From: Palsa-1150 sp036490515
GTDB taxonomy: Bacteria; Myxococcota_A; Polyangia; Polyangiales; Polyangiaceae
Assembly (NCBI GenBank): GCA_036490515.1
Contig: DASXDU010000011.1
Span: forward strand, 372,001 to 436,000
DNA: 64,000 nt
Reading direction: 5' to 3'
In this document: positions 17,501-25,973 of the stretch, piece by piece
Layout: every line of letters starts with the position of its first letter
Numbering within the stretch: position 1 is the stretch's first letter
The notes under the pieces: model-generated
Databases searched by the model: none
What the model saw: the letters and a program-made list of their open reading frames with translations, nothing else
Told to the model about the DNA's origin: nothing
Program-made: the position numbers and the translations under genes

Positions 17501-18829
17501 ATGGGCCGAGTGGATACGATCGTCCGTGGCGGAACGGTGGTCACCTGCGATCCGGGGGACCGTGTCCTCGAGGGAGACCTCCTCGTGCGCGACGGTCGGA
17601 TCGCGGCGCTCGGGCGCGTGAAACCCGGGGGCCTCGCGCGGGTCCTCGACGCGCGAGGCTGCGCGGTCGTCCCCGGGCTCGTGCAGGCCCACGTGCACCT
17701 CTGCCAGGTTCTCCTGAGGGGCATGGCCGACGACCTCCCGCTCCTCGACTGGCTGCGCAAGCGCATCTGGCCTCTCGAGGCCGCGCACGACGAGGCCTCG
17801 CTCGCCGCGAGCGCCGAGCTGGGGCTCGCGGAGGCGATGCTCGGCGGCACGACGACGATCCTCGACATGGGGACCGTGCGCGCGCACGACGCGGTCATGG
17901 ACGCGTGCCTGCGGGCCGGCATCCGCGCGATCTCGGGGAAGACGATGATGGACCGCGGCGACGGCGTACCCGCGGGCCTCCGCGAGTCGACGCGCGCGAG
18001 CCTCGACGAGAGCGAGCGCCTCGCGAACGCGTGGCGCGGCAAGGGCGGAGGGCGCATCGGGTACGGCTACGCGCCCCGCTTCATCCTCTCGTGCAGCGAG
18101 GCGCTCGTCCGCGGCGCCGTCGAGCGCGCGGCCCACCACGGCGACGTCGTCCACACGCACGCCGCGGAGCACCCGGGCGAGCGCGCGGCCGTCCGCGAGG
18201 CGATGGGGGACGACGACGTCGCCGTCCTGCGACGGTGGGGCGTCCACGGGCCCCGCACCGTCCTCGCCCACGGCGTCCAGCTCACCGACGACGAGGCCCG
18301 CCAGATCGCCGCGGACGGCACCCGCGTCGTCCACTGCCCGAGCGCCAACCTCAAGCTCGGCTCGGGGATCGCACGGGTCGCGGAGCTCGACGCCCTCGGC
18401 GTGCAGCTCGCCCTCGGGGCCGACGGCGCCCCGTGCAACAACAACCTCGACGCGTGGACGGAGCTCCGCCACGCGGCCCTCCTCGCCAAGGTCCGCACCG
18501 GGGTCACCGCGCTGCCGGCCCGGCGCGCGTTCCGCCTCGCCACGATCGACGGCGCGCGGGCGCTCGGCCTCGACGCCCTCGTCGGGTCCCTCGAGGTCGG
18601 CAAGCGCGCCGACCTCGCCGTCGTCCGCCTCGACGGCGTCCATGCCGAGCCCGGCGGCGACGTCTTCTCGCGCCTCGTCTACGCGTGCACCTCGTCGGAC
18701 GTGCGGCACGTGATGGTCGACGGCGACCTCGTGGTGCGCGACCGCGAGCACCGGCGCCTCGACGTCGAGCGCGTGACCGCCCGCGCGCGCGAGCAGGCGA
18801 AGAAGCTCGTCGCCCGCGCCCGCCTCTGA
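17501..18829 (+). CDS. Amidohydrolase (TrzA/AtzA/SAH-deaminase-like)
   Basis: Metal-dependent amidohydrolase of 442 aa with a TIM barrel. Visible are the N-terminal beta-sandwich (IVRGGTVVTCDPGDRVLEG), metal-binding VQAHVHL, HTHAAEHPGE, LAHGVQLTDDE with HCPSANLKLGSG, and the Asp loop LALGADGAPCNNN. The last pieces match S-adenosylhomocysteine/methylthioadenosine deaminase and chlorohydrolase groups. In the first metal motif the usual HxH reads HVH, intact. The start is the ATG at 17501, the first with a purine-rich leader (TAGGG). Deamination of a purine-type metabolite is likely; the substrate is inferred only. Confidence 0.85.
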   Translation: MGRVDTIVRGGTVVTCDPGDRVLEGDLLVRDGRIAALGRVKPGGLARVLDARGCAVVPGLVQAHVHLCQVLLRGMADDLPLLDWLRKRIWPLEAAHDEASLAASAELGLAEAMLGGTTTILDMGTVRAHDAVMDACLRAGIRAISGKTMMDRGDGVPAGLRESTRASLDESERLANAWRGKGGGRIGYGYAPRFILSCSEALVRGAVERAAHHGDVVHTHAAEHPGERAAVREAMGDDDVAVLRRWGVHGPRTVLAHGVQLTDDEARQIAADGTRVVHCPSANLKLGSGIARVAELDALGVQLALGADGAPCNNNLDAWTELRHAALLAKVRTGVTALPARRAFRLATIDGARALGLDALVGSLEVGKRADLAVVRLDGVHAEPGGDVFSRLVYACTSSDVRHVMVDGDLVVRDREHRRLDVERVTARAREQAKKLVARARL

Positions 18830-18838
18830 GCCGGCCCG

Positions 18839-21064
18839 CTACGAGAGCGGACGACCTTCGGCTTCTTCGATCTGCGCGAGCGCCACCGCGAGGGCGTCCT
18901 TCGCCCGCTCGAGGGACTGCCGGTCCGCGTCCCACTTCGCGTGGGCCTTGTCCGCGCGCGACGACTCGCCCGCGAGCTTCTGCCGCGCCTCGCCCAGCTC
19001 GTGCCGGGCGGTCGCGAGCTCCGCCTCGAGAGCGACCACCTTGTCGCTCGCCGCGCCGTGCTTCTTCTCGAGGTCGTCGCGTGCCGACGTCGCATCCGCG
19101 AGCTTCGTCCCGAGATCCGCCGTCGTGTCGGTCAGCCGCTTCTGGAGGTCCGCGGCTGCGGCCTCGTGCGCTGCGTCCGCCGCCTCTTTCGACTCGCGCA
19201 GCGACGCGAGCTCGCCCCGCGCCGCCGAGAGGTCCATGTCCCCCTTCGCGAGCTTGTCGTTCGCCTCGGCGATCTCGCGGGTGGCACGCGCCTCGATGGC
19301 CGCGAGGCGCGCGTCGCGGTCGTTCTCCAGGGCGGACACCTTCTCGGCGTGCTCGCCGCGCATCGCCTCGAGCGCTTCCTCGCGAGCCTTCTCGGCCTCG
19401 TCGCGGGCGCGGGCCACGGCCTTCTGCTGCTCGTCGCGCGCCGCCGACGCTGCCGCCTCGAGCTGCGCCTCCGCGTCGCGGAGCGAGCGCTCCCCTTCGC
19501 CGCGCACCTTCTCCACCTCCTGCTGGTGGGCGCGGTGCAGCGCGGCCATCTTGCCTTCGTGCTCCTGCTTCAGCTGCGCGGCCTGGGACGAGAGCGCATC
19601 CTGCTTCTCGCGGTCGACCTGCTCGCGCGCCTCGACGACCGCCGCCTCGCGATCGCGCCTCGCCTGGTCGAGGTCCGCCTTCCGGCGCTCCTCGGCCTGG
19701 TCGAGCGCGCGCGCCTGCTCGGCCCTCTCGTTCGCGAGCGTCTGATCGAGGTCGGCCCGCAGCGCGGCGAGCTTCGCCTCGGTCGACGCCATGTCCTCGG
19801 CGTGCCGCTGGCGCGCCTCGGTCGCGTGCCGCTCCTTGCTCTCGAGCTCCGCGCGCGCCTTCTCGAGCCGCGACTTGAAGTCCTCGCTCGCCTTCTTCGC
19901 GAGGTCCTTGTCCGCGGCGAGGGCCTCGGACTTCTCCTTCGTCTCGGTGAGCTCGCGCTCCAGCGTGATCGCCTTGTCGTCGAGATCGGCCTTCGACCGC
20001 TCGAGGGCGAGCGTGCGGTCCTGCGCCTCGACGAGCTCCTTGTCCTTCCGCGAGGACTGCTCCTTGAGGGCGAGGATCTCCTTGTCCTTCTTGTTGAGCG
20101 CCTCGCGCAGATCGAGGAACTCCCGGCTCGAGATGCCCGCCGACTTGGGCGCGCCGCTCGCGAGCTTCGTCTTGAGCTCCTCGACCTCGCGCGCGAGCCG
20201 CTCGGACTCGGCGGCCTCGAGCCGCCACTTGTCGATCTCGTTCTTGACCTCGCCGAGCTCGCGCTCGATCTCGCCCGCGCGGGCGCGCGTCCTCACGAGG
20301 TCCTCGCGGATCTTCTCGTACTCGGCGATGTCGACGCCCGAGGGGGGCTTGACGCTCGCCTGGCGAACCGGGGGCGTCGTCGCGCGCCGCGGAGGCATCG
20401 ACGCCGGCTCCGGCGCGCCGTTGTGGATGGGCTTCGCCTCGGCCTGCGCGACGCCGGCCCCCGGCGGCTCGGACTTGGTGAGGCGCCCGAAGGCGGCGTC
20501 GGCGAAGGCGTCGACGTCGGCGTCGACCGGCTCGACGTTGCGCTGCGTGGAGCTCGCCGCGAGAGGCATGCCCGAGGGGGGACGCGGCGCGATCTGCGTC
20601 CCGTCGTCGTCGGTCATGTAGTCGGTGCTGCCGATCTCGATGTCGTCGTCGATGACGATGGCCGAGTCCCCGTCGGGCGGGACCGACGCGCCGAGCCGCA
20701 CGAACGGCTGGATGTGCCGCAGCAGCTCGCCGAACGCGATGGGCTTGTGGACGTAGTCCTCGGCGCGCGTGCGGAGCTTCTTGTGCTGCTCGAAGGTCTC
20801 GTCGGACGACTCGCTCGACATGATGATGAGCGGGACGTCCTTGAGGCTCTGGTCCTTCTTCAGCTTGTTGCACACCGAGAAGCCGTTCATGCGAGGCAGC
20901 TCGATGGACAGGAGGACGAGATCCGGCCGTTCGGACGCGGCTTGCTGCAAGCCGACGTTCCCGTCGTCGACGACGGTGGTGGCGCATCCGAGCTTGCCGA
21001 GCTCGTTCCGGAGCTCGCCCGCGAAAGCCGGGTCGCTCTCGAATACGAGGACTTTGGTGGGCAT
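18839..21064 (-). CDS. Receiver plus long coiled-coil protein of the FrzS/AglZ type
   Basis: A 741-aa protein with a receiver-like domain (1-120), a disordered acidic and proline-rich linker (about 125-255) and a coiled coil of about 470 residues rich in Glu, Lys, Ala and Arg. The layout equals FrzS and AglZ, gliding-motility polarity proteins of Myxococcus. The receiver keeps acidic residues near FESDP and Lys in HKPI, but the usual phospho-acceptor Asp is Ser in LVLLSIELPRMNG, so it is probably a pseudo-receiver. It ends convergently to the amidohydrolase, with 9 bases between. A partner role with mglBA at 35774-36868 is inference from knowledge of Myxococcus. Confidence 0.82.
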   Translation of the reverse strand: MPTKVLVFESDPAFAGELRNELGKLGCATTVVDDGNVGLQQAASERPDLVLLSIELPRMNGFSVCNKLKKDQSLKDVPLIIMSSESSDETFEQHKKLRTRAEDYVHKPIAFGELLRHIQPFVRLGASVPPDGDSAIVIDDDIEIGSTDYMTDDDGTQIAPRPPSGMPLAASSTQRNVEPVDADVDAFADAAFGRLTKSEPPGAGVAQAEAKPIHNGAPEPASMPPRRATTPPVRQASVKPPSGVDIAEYEKIREDLVRTRARAGEIERELGEVKNEIDKWRLEAAESERLAREVEELKTKLASGAPKSAGISSREFLDLREALNKKDKEILALKEQSSRKDKELVEAQDRTLALERSKADLDDKAITLERELTETKEKSEALAADKDLAKKASEDFKSRLEKARAELESKERHATEARQRHAEDMASTEAKLAALRADLDQTLANERAEQARALDQAEERRKADLDQARRDREAAVVEAREQVDREKQDALSSQAAQLKQEHEGKMAALHRAHQQEVEKVRGEGERSLRDAEAQLEAAASAARDEQQKAVARARDEAEKAREEALEAMRGEHAEKVSALENDRDARLAAIEARATREIAEANDKLAKGDMDLSAARGELASLRESKEAADAAHEAAAADLQKRLTDTTADLGTKLADATSARDDLEKKHGAASDKVVALEAELATARHELGEARQKLAGESSRADKAHAKWDADRQSLERAKDALAVALAQIEEAEGRPLS

Positions 21065-21129
21065 GGGAGGGTCGACCTTGGAAGGACGGTCACGCGCGGC
21101 GGAACGAGCGCGACCTCCGGGCGACGATA

Positions 21130-21816
21130 TCACGCCTCGGGAGGCGTCTGCCCTGCCTTGCGAGCCGCCTTCTCCTCGTGGCCGCTCGTGCCGAGGCGGC
21201 GCGCGAGCTCGGCGAAGACGCGACGGAGCGAGAGGTTGCGCCAGCGCAGCCCGACCACGAGGTGATAGAGCACGTCCGCCGCCTCGCTGACGACGCGCTC
21301 GTCGCTCTCGCCGGCGAGCGCGTGCGCGAGCTCGCCCGCCTCCTCGCCGATCTTGGCGCCGATGGCGTGCCCGCCCGCGTCGTAGAGGCTCTTCGTGTAG
21401 CTCGCGGCGCCCGTCGACTTCTTGCGCGACTCGAGGACCGCCTCGAGCGTCGCGAGCAGCGTCTGCGGCTGGTCGCTCGCCTGCGTGAGCTTGCCCCCCT
21501 CGAGCACCTGGAAGAAGCAGCTCTGCGCTCCCGTGTGGCAGGACGCGCCCTTCGGCTCGCCGGAATAGACGACGCAGTCCGCGTCGCAGTCGACGAGGAC
21601 CCGGCTGACGAGGATCTCGTTGCCGCTCGTGCGCCCCTTCTCCCAGAGCTCGCCGCGCGACCGGCTCCAGAAGGTCGCCCGCCCCGTGGACAGCGTCTTC
21701 GCCAGCGCCTCGGCCGTCGCGAACGCGAACATCCGGATCTCGCCGGTCAGGTGATCCTGCACGACGACGGGGACCAGGCCCTGAGCGTCGAGCTGCACGG
21801 GGAGCGCGCTTGCCAT
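21130..21816 (-). CDS. hisI: Bifunctional phosphoribosyl-AMP cyclohydrolase / phosphoribosyl-ATP pyrophosphatase (HisIE)
   Basis: Catalyses steps 2 and 3 of histidine biosynthesis. At 228 aa the fusion has HisI first: TFWSRSRGELWEKGRTSGN, the metal-binding DCDADC and CHTGAQSCFF; then HisE from about residue 118 with KIGEEAGELAHA and EAADVLYHLVVGL. Both active sites are intact. No other his gene is in the window, so the pathway is scattered here. A single-gene transcript is likely, facing away from the divergent DHH-like gene at 21867. Confidence 0.95.
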   Translation of the reverse strand: MASALPVQLDAQGLVPVVVQDHLTGEIRMFAFATAEALAKTLSTGRATFWSRSRGELWEKGRTSGNEILVSRVLVDCDADCVVYSGEPKGASCHTGAQSCFFQVLEGGKLTQASDQPQTLLATLEAVLESRKKSTGAASYTKSLYDAGGHAIGAKIGEEAGELAHALAGESDERVVSEAADVLYHLVVGLRWRNLSLRRVFAELARRLGTSGHEEKAARKAGQTPPEA

Positions 21817-21866
21817 CGCGCGACTCTACCATCCGCTCGGGGCACATCCCGCGGGGCTCGCGTGCT

Positions 21867-22823
21867 ATGGGCGAGATGGCCGTGAACCGTCCCGAGCTCG
21901 CCTTTGCCTCGCCGCGGAAGCTGCCGCGCGCGCGGGAGCTCAAGGGCCGCGTGGTCGTGCTCGACGTGGCCTTCGCGTCCGAGGCTGCGAGCGGCGGCTA
22001 CGAGAAGATCACGCTCCCGTTCATGCAGGAGCTCGGGACGCGCCTCGCCGGCTGGGTCGACCACCACGACCACCGCATGCACGAGACGTTTCGCGGCGAC
22101 CCGCGCTTCGTCCTCTCGACGAAGGCCGAGCACGGGGCCTGCCCCGAGATGGTCACGCCCGAGGTGGTCGCGCAGATCGGCCCGGTCGACACGATCGTCT
22201 GCCACACCGACTTCGACGGCCTGTGCAGCGCCGCGAAGTGGCTCCGCGGCGGGACGGAGCCGTACCCCGGCGCCGACGACGACGCCCGCGCCATCGACAC
22301 CCGCATCGGTCAGCCCGGTCCCGTGGGCGCGCGCTTCGATCGCGCCCTTCGCGCCCGGCCGCGCGACACCGCCCTCTTCGGGCTCGTGGTCCGTCACCTC
22401 GCGTCCGGCCTGACGGACGCCTCGCTCTGGGAGGCCATCGATCGCGCCGGGTCCGAGCTGGCCGTCATCGAGGAGGTGACGCGCGCCATCGCCTCCGGCT
22501 ACGCCATCTTCGACGTCCATGCCGGCGATCGCCTGCCCCCGGGCGTTCGCACCGTGGCCTTCGTCGAGGCGACCGCCCGCCACGGCAAGTACGACAAGAC
22601 GCTCCTCCTCTTGTCCGGGCAGGAGCGCGCGAGCATCGCCATGGTGGTCGACATGGACACCGTGTCGTTCGCGGCCCCGTACGGAAGCGGCGTCAGCTTC
22701 CTCCAGCTCTTCGATCTCTCCGGGGGAATGCCCACGCTCGTTTCAATCCCGAAAAAGAGGCTCCCCGACGCCCTGGAAAAATTGGGCCTGGCGGACGCCG
22801 ACCGCCGCCGCATCACCGGCTGA
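21867..22823 (+). CDS. DHH-phosphoesterase-like protein with reordered motifs
   Basis: A 318-aa protein that resembles DHH phosphoesterases (RecJ, nanoRNase, c-di-AMP phosphodiesterase). Seen are VVVLDVAF, then WVDHHDHRMHE and then DTIVCHTDFDGLCSA. In the usual family the H-x-D-x-D-G motif comes first and DHH last; here the order is DHH before HTDFDG, as if permuted. Later stretches such as KYDKTLLLLSG and GSGVSFLQLFDLSGG match no motif I know. Two ATG codons (21867 and 21876) could start it. Enzymatic activity on a phosphodiester is inference. Confidence 0.6.
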   Translation: MGEMAVNRPELAFASPRKLPRARELKGRVVVLDVAFASEAASGGYEKITLPFMQELGTRLAGWVDHHDHRMHETFRGDPRFVLSTKAEHGACPEMVTPEVVAQIGPVDTIVCHTDFDGLCSAAKWLRGGTEPYPGADDDARAIDTRIGQPGPVGARFDRALRARPRDTALFGLVVRHLASGLTDASLWEAIDRAGSELAVIEEVTRAIASGYAIFDVHAGDRLPPGVRTVAFVEATARHGKYDKTLLLLSGQERASIAMVVDMDTVSFAAPYGSGVSFLQLFDLSGGMPTLVSIPKKRLPDALEKLGLADADRRRITG

Positions 22824-22839
22824 CCCGCCTCACCCTCGA

Positions 22840-22952
22840 GAGTAGGAAACAGGAAGATCAGAAGATCAGAAGGTTTTTTGGGGTTTCGAGCGCTGCAATC
22901 GCTCGAACACCCCTGCCCCCTTTTGATCTTCTGACCTTCCTGTTTCCTACTC
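22840..22952. repeat. Intergenic inverted-repeat element, copy 1
   Basis: Two 34-bp arms (22840-22873 and 22919-22952) are inverted copies differing at 2 positions; each starts GAGTAGGAAACAGGAAG on its own strand. Between them lies an inner hairpin (GGGGTTTCGAGCG with CGCTCGAACACCCC, one base bulged). The same arms recur at 33171-33374. It lies just after the DHH-like gene stop. The rest of the 22824-23203 gap holds no gene; a weak TTGACG at 23099 may be part of a promoter for the next gene. Confidence 0.85.
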
Positions 22953-23203
22953 GCCGGCCCCAGGCGGGGGACACGAGGTCGAAGCGGGTACAGGCTGGGG
23001 AGATCGCGGGGGAAGCTTGTTTTGCCGGGTCGACACGTTCCGTTCACCTTTTCCGTTCTGCAATTCAGGCCAAGCCCTCGATTCGGCTCACCTTCGTGTT
23101 GACGGTCGGGTTGAGCGCGTGGTACTCGCGTTTCAACTTTGCAAGGTACTCACCGTCGGTCCGTCCCCTGAAGGTGGGGGCGCGAGTGGGAGGGGGTCGG
23201 AGC

Positions 23204-24163
23204 ATGGCAGCGAAGGCGTTTGGCACTCAGCAGAAGGCAGTCGAGGAAGTCTTCTTCCAGAACGAGGCGGTGTCGCTCTGCCTCCTCATCAACCGGCGCG
23301 CAAAGACGATGCGCGTCGTGGACTTCCGCGCAGGGCCGACCAGCGCCAAGCGCCTCTTCGTCATCGCGCTCGCGCAGCGTGAGGGTGTGGAGAAGGTCTA
23401 CACGCTCGTCGAGCGCGACGAGTGCGCCACCTGGGTGAAGCTCGGCTTCGCCAAGGAGGGCAACATCCCGGGCTTCTACAAGAGAAGCGACGCGTTCCTG
23501 CTGGGTTGCGTGGTGCCTCCGCCCGGCCGGGCCAAGGCCCTCGAGCGCAGCGTGCCCGACGACGTCCCCTCGCAGAGCGAGATCCGCCTCACGGTCGCCG
23601 AGCCCGTCGCCGGCCCCGCGCCGATGACCCCGGCGCAGGAGCGGATGGAGCGCACCATCCTGACCGCGAAGAAGCACCTCAAGGACTTCGACAAGGTCAT
23701 CCCCCACGCCAAGGTCGCGCTCGTCTCCGAGGCCGACTCGCGCAAGGCCATCTCCGCGGCGATGCGAAGCGGGCGCGCGCTCACCGCGTTCGAGCCCTTC
23801 GGGCGCGACGCCCAGCGCCGCTACTTCGTGGCCACGGCCCGGGGCGGGTTCGAGCTCCACGCGTCCACCGAGTCGCAGGCCTGCTTCGGCAACGCCTACC
23901 TCGAGCTCCTCCAGTCGCCGAGGACGGAGGTCGAGAAGCTCGCCACCATCGGCGCGCTCAAGGCCTTCTGCGACAAGCTCCTCGCCGAGAGCGTCGTCAG
24001 CTGCTTCTCGCTCGCCCCGAGCGACGACCTCGCGATGGCGACCGCGTTCCTGCACAACGGCTTCCGGCGCACGGGCCTGCTCCTCGGGCACCTCGTGGTC
24101 GGCGGCGAGCGCAAGGACGCGATCCTCTGGTCGCGCAAGCTCTCGAACCCGAGCGACGAGTAG
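23204..24163 (+). CDS. GNAT-like protein, possibly two acetyltransferase folds
   Basis: A 319-aa protein without a sure assignment. The N-terminal part (AVSLCLLINRRAKTMRVVDFRAG and RLFVIALAQREGVEKVYTLVERDECATWVKLGFAKEG) has the strand-helix order and ending GFAKEG typical of GNAT N-acetyltransferases. The C-terminal part (DLAMATAFLHNGFRRTGLLLGHLVVGGERKDAILWSRKL) repeats such an ending, NGFRRTG. No clear acetyl-CoA P-loop (Q/RxxGxG/A) is seen, so it may be a degenerate or non-enzymatic tandem. The ATG at 23204 follows AGGGGG at close spacing. The two-fold reading is inference from pattern alone. Confidence 0.55.
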   Translation: MAAKAFGTQQKAVEEVFFQNEAVSLCLLINRRAKTMRVVDFRAGPTSAKRLFVIALAQREGVEKVYTLVERDECATWVKLGFAKEGNIPGFYKRSDAFLLGCVVPPPGRAKALERSVPDDVPSQSEIRLTVAEPVAGPAPMTPAQERMERTILTAKKHLKDFDKVIPHAKVALVSEADSRKAISAAMRSGRALTAFEPFGRDAQRRYFVATARGGFELHASTESQACFGNAYLELLQSPRTEVEKLATIGALKAFCDKLLAESVVSCFSLAPSDDLAMATAFLHNGFRRTGLLLGHLVVGGERKDAILWSRKLSNPSDE

Positions 24164-24186
24164 CGCCCGCGGGCGCTCCGCCGCCC

Positions 24187-24696
24187 TCACCCGATCGAAG
24201 ACGACGGCGTCCCGCCCGCGGCGGCGAAGGCGACGCGCATGCGGTCCGCCATGGCCTCGTGGGCGCTGCGGCCGCTGCTCAGGACGCCGAGCGGGTCGAC
24301 CGTCTTGCCGTCCTCGAGGACGATGACGGCCGCGTAGACCGTCCCGCCCTTGGCGCCGCGCTGCGACTTCACCTCGAAGCCGCGGATGTCCGCGAGCGGG
24401 ATCGTCTGGCGCTTGCGCACCCAGCCCCACGTCCCCTTCTCGATGTGGAGCATCCCCTCCCGCCCGTCGAAGCGCAGCGTCGACCGGAGCCCGAGGAAGT
24501 ACGCGAGCCCCAGCGCCATGACGCCCACCACCACGAGAGGCAGGACCTCCACGCTTCCGGTCGCGGAGTGCTTCACCCCCGTCGAGAGGATCCCCGCCGC
24601 GAAGACGACGAGCGCCGCGACGCCGACGACCACGCCGAACGGCCCGAAGGCCCGGTCGACCACGGTCGTGGACGGCGGCGCGGACGAGGGAGCCAT
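24187..24696 (-). CDS. Two-helix membrane protein with PH-like domain
   Basis: A 169-aa protein. Two membrane segments (AFGPFGVVVGVAALVVFAAG and LPLVVVGVMALGLAYFLG) are followed by a beta-rich soluble part (TLRFDGREGMLHIEKGTWGWVRKRQTIPLADIRGFEVKSQRG) typical of bacterial PH-like (bPH) membrane proteins. Function is unknown; such proteins often sit as small membrane-associated modules. The start ATG at 24696 was chosen because the part upstream is low in hydrophobic and structural signal. It is convergent with the GNAT-like gene. Confidence 0.65.
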   Translation of the reverse strand: MAPSSAPPSTTVVDRAFGPFGVVVGVAALVVFAAGILSTGVKHSATGSVEVLPLVVVGVMALGLAYFLGLRSTLRFDGREGMLHIEKGTWGWVRKRQTIPLADIRGFEVKSQRGAKGGTVYAAVIVLEDGKTVDPLGVLSSGRSAHEAMADRMRVAFAAAGGTPSSSIG

Positions 24697-24736
24697 GCGG
24701 TTCAGCGTACCCGAAGGCGCGCGGTAGAATGCGGGC

Positions 24737-25648
24737 GTGCCTGTCGCGCCCGGTGACGCGCCCGCCAGCAGCTTCGCCGTCCCCTGGGCGCTCACGGCGC
24801 TCGGCACGCTCGTCGATCCCGAGGCCGCCCGCCCGCGTGCCCGCTACCGCTGCCCGCAGTGCCAGGGACCCGTGGACCTCCACGCGGGCGAGCAGAAGCG
24901 CCGCCACTTCCACCACCGCGGGACGACGGGCTGTACGAGCGAGTCCGTGCTCCACACGACCGCCAAGCAGCTCCTCGTCGAAGCGGTGACGGCGTGGAAG
25001 ACCGGGGGCGAGCCGCCGCGACTCGAGCGCCGCTGCGCGGTCGAGGGCTGCGAGAGCACGACGCGGCAGGCGCTGCCGGCGAAGGTGATGGAGGCAGCGT
25101 GCGAGCGCGCGGTCGGCGGGTACGTCGTCGACGTGGTCCTGCTCGGGCGCGGCGGCGTCCCCGTCGCGGCGATCGAGGTGTTCCACACGCACGCGGTCGG
25201 CGCGGAGAAGGCGCGCGCGCTCCTCCTGCCGTGGGTCGAGCTCGACGCGTCGCAGGTGTGCGCGACCGGCGGCCGCCTGCTCGTGCCCGTCCGCGACAAG
25301 CTGCTGCCGTGGCTCTGCGAGGAGCACGCCCCCGAGCGGAGGGAACGCGCGAAGCAGGGGAGGGAGGCGCCCCTCCGTCGGAACGCGCTCGTGCGACGGC
25401 TCGCGCTCCGGATGGAGGACTACCCGGGCTTCCGCATCGAGAAGGTGGTCGCCTGCCCGCGCGGGCACGACGCGCTCGTCTTCGCGTGGGACGGCGGCGA
25501 CCCGCCGTGGCCGCGGCCTCCGCTCGTCGTGGCCCGCGGGAAGGACGCCGACTGGAAGTACGGCTCCGACGGCAAGGTGCGCAAGGTGCTCGCCTACAAG
25601 AGGAGCTACGCGAGCGTGTGCCCGGACTGCGGCGAGGTCGTGGAGTAG
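24737..25648 (+). CDS. CoiA-like competence protein family member
   Basis: A 303-aa protein of the CoiA type, associated with DNA uptake and recombination in Gram-positive bacteria but present widely. An N-terminal zinc-binding stretch (YRCPQCQGPVDLHAGEQKR) precedes the family mark HFHHRG. The core nuclease-like motif is GYVVDVVLLGRGGVPVAAIEVFHTH, with Asp and Glu in PD-(D/E)xK spacing. Further Cys pairs occur (RCAVEGC, CPRGHD, CPDCGE). The start is the GTG at 24737. No other competence gene is nearby, so a role in recombination is inference. Confidence 0.72.
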   Translation: MPVAPGDAPASSFAVPWALTALGTLVDPEAARPRARYRCPQCQGPVDLHAGEQKRRHFHHRGTTGCTSESVLHTTAKQLLVEAVTAWKTGGEPPRLERRCAVEGCESTTRQALPAKVMEAACERAVGGYVVDVVLLGRGGVPVAAIEVFHTHAVGAEKARALLLPWVELDASQVCATGGRLLVPVRDKLLPWLCEEHAPERRERAKQGREAPLRRNALVRRLALRMEDYPGFRIEKVVACPRGHDALVFAWDGGDPPWPRPPLVVARGKDADWKYGSDGKVRKVLAYKRSYASVCPDCGEVVE

Positions 25649-25694
25649 GGCAGCGAACGTTGCGCGCTCCACCTGCAGCGGTAACCTTTCGGAC

Positions 25695-25895
25695 ATGGCT
25701 CGTGGCGCCCCGGCGAGGATGACGGTCGCAGCACGGCGCGCGAGGTCTTTGCGCGAGGGACTGGCCGCCGTCTCCGAATGGGAGCAAGAGCACGGAGCCT
25801 TGTCGGACGCAGAGCTCGCAGCTGCGCGTGAACGTCTGGGCCTGGGTCTCTGCCCACGAGGACAAAACAGAAACGGGGAGACGCCTCACGAGTAG
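25695..25895 (+). CDS. Small helical protein (66 aa), unknown
   Basis: Not recognised. The product is basic in its first third, then has a helical Ala/Glu/Arg-rich segment (LREGLAAVSEWEQEHGALSD) that resembles short tails of some antitoxin-like proteins. No toxin gene follows: the next event is a strong hairpin that overlaps its last codons. ATG at 25695 and ATG at 25719 are both possible starts; neither has a good ribosome binding site. It may be an orphan small protein. Confidence 0.45.
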   Translation: MARGAPARMTVAARRARSLREGLAAVSEWEQEHGALSDAELAAARERLGLGLCPRGQNRNGETPHE

Positions 25896-25920
25896 GAGGC
25901 GCTCCCCGTTCCCTTGTTTT
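25872..25920. terminator. Strong, possibly bidirectional, intrinsic terminator
   Basis: AACGGGGAG plus CGCCTC (25872-25887) pair with GAGGCG plus CTCCCCGTT (25896-25910), a 15-bp stem with a single bulged A and an 8-base loop. On the plus strand it is followed by CCCTTGTTTT. It lies between the small plus-strand gene and the converging gene ending at 25974, so it can serve both. Confidence 0.75.
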
Positions 25921-25973
25921 CACTGCCCGATCGGGCCGCATGGATCCTGCGGCCCAGGCTCCCCGGAGGTCGC

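Noticed and set aside
25695..25895. A toxin-antitoxin module
   Set aside because: The small protein has a vaguely antitoxin-like tail, but there is no toxin gene next to it and a terminator follows at once.
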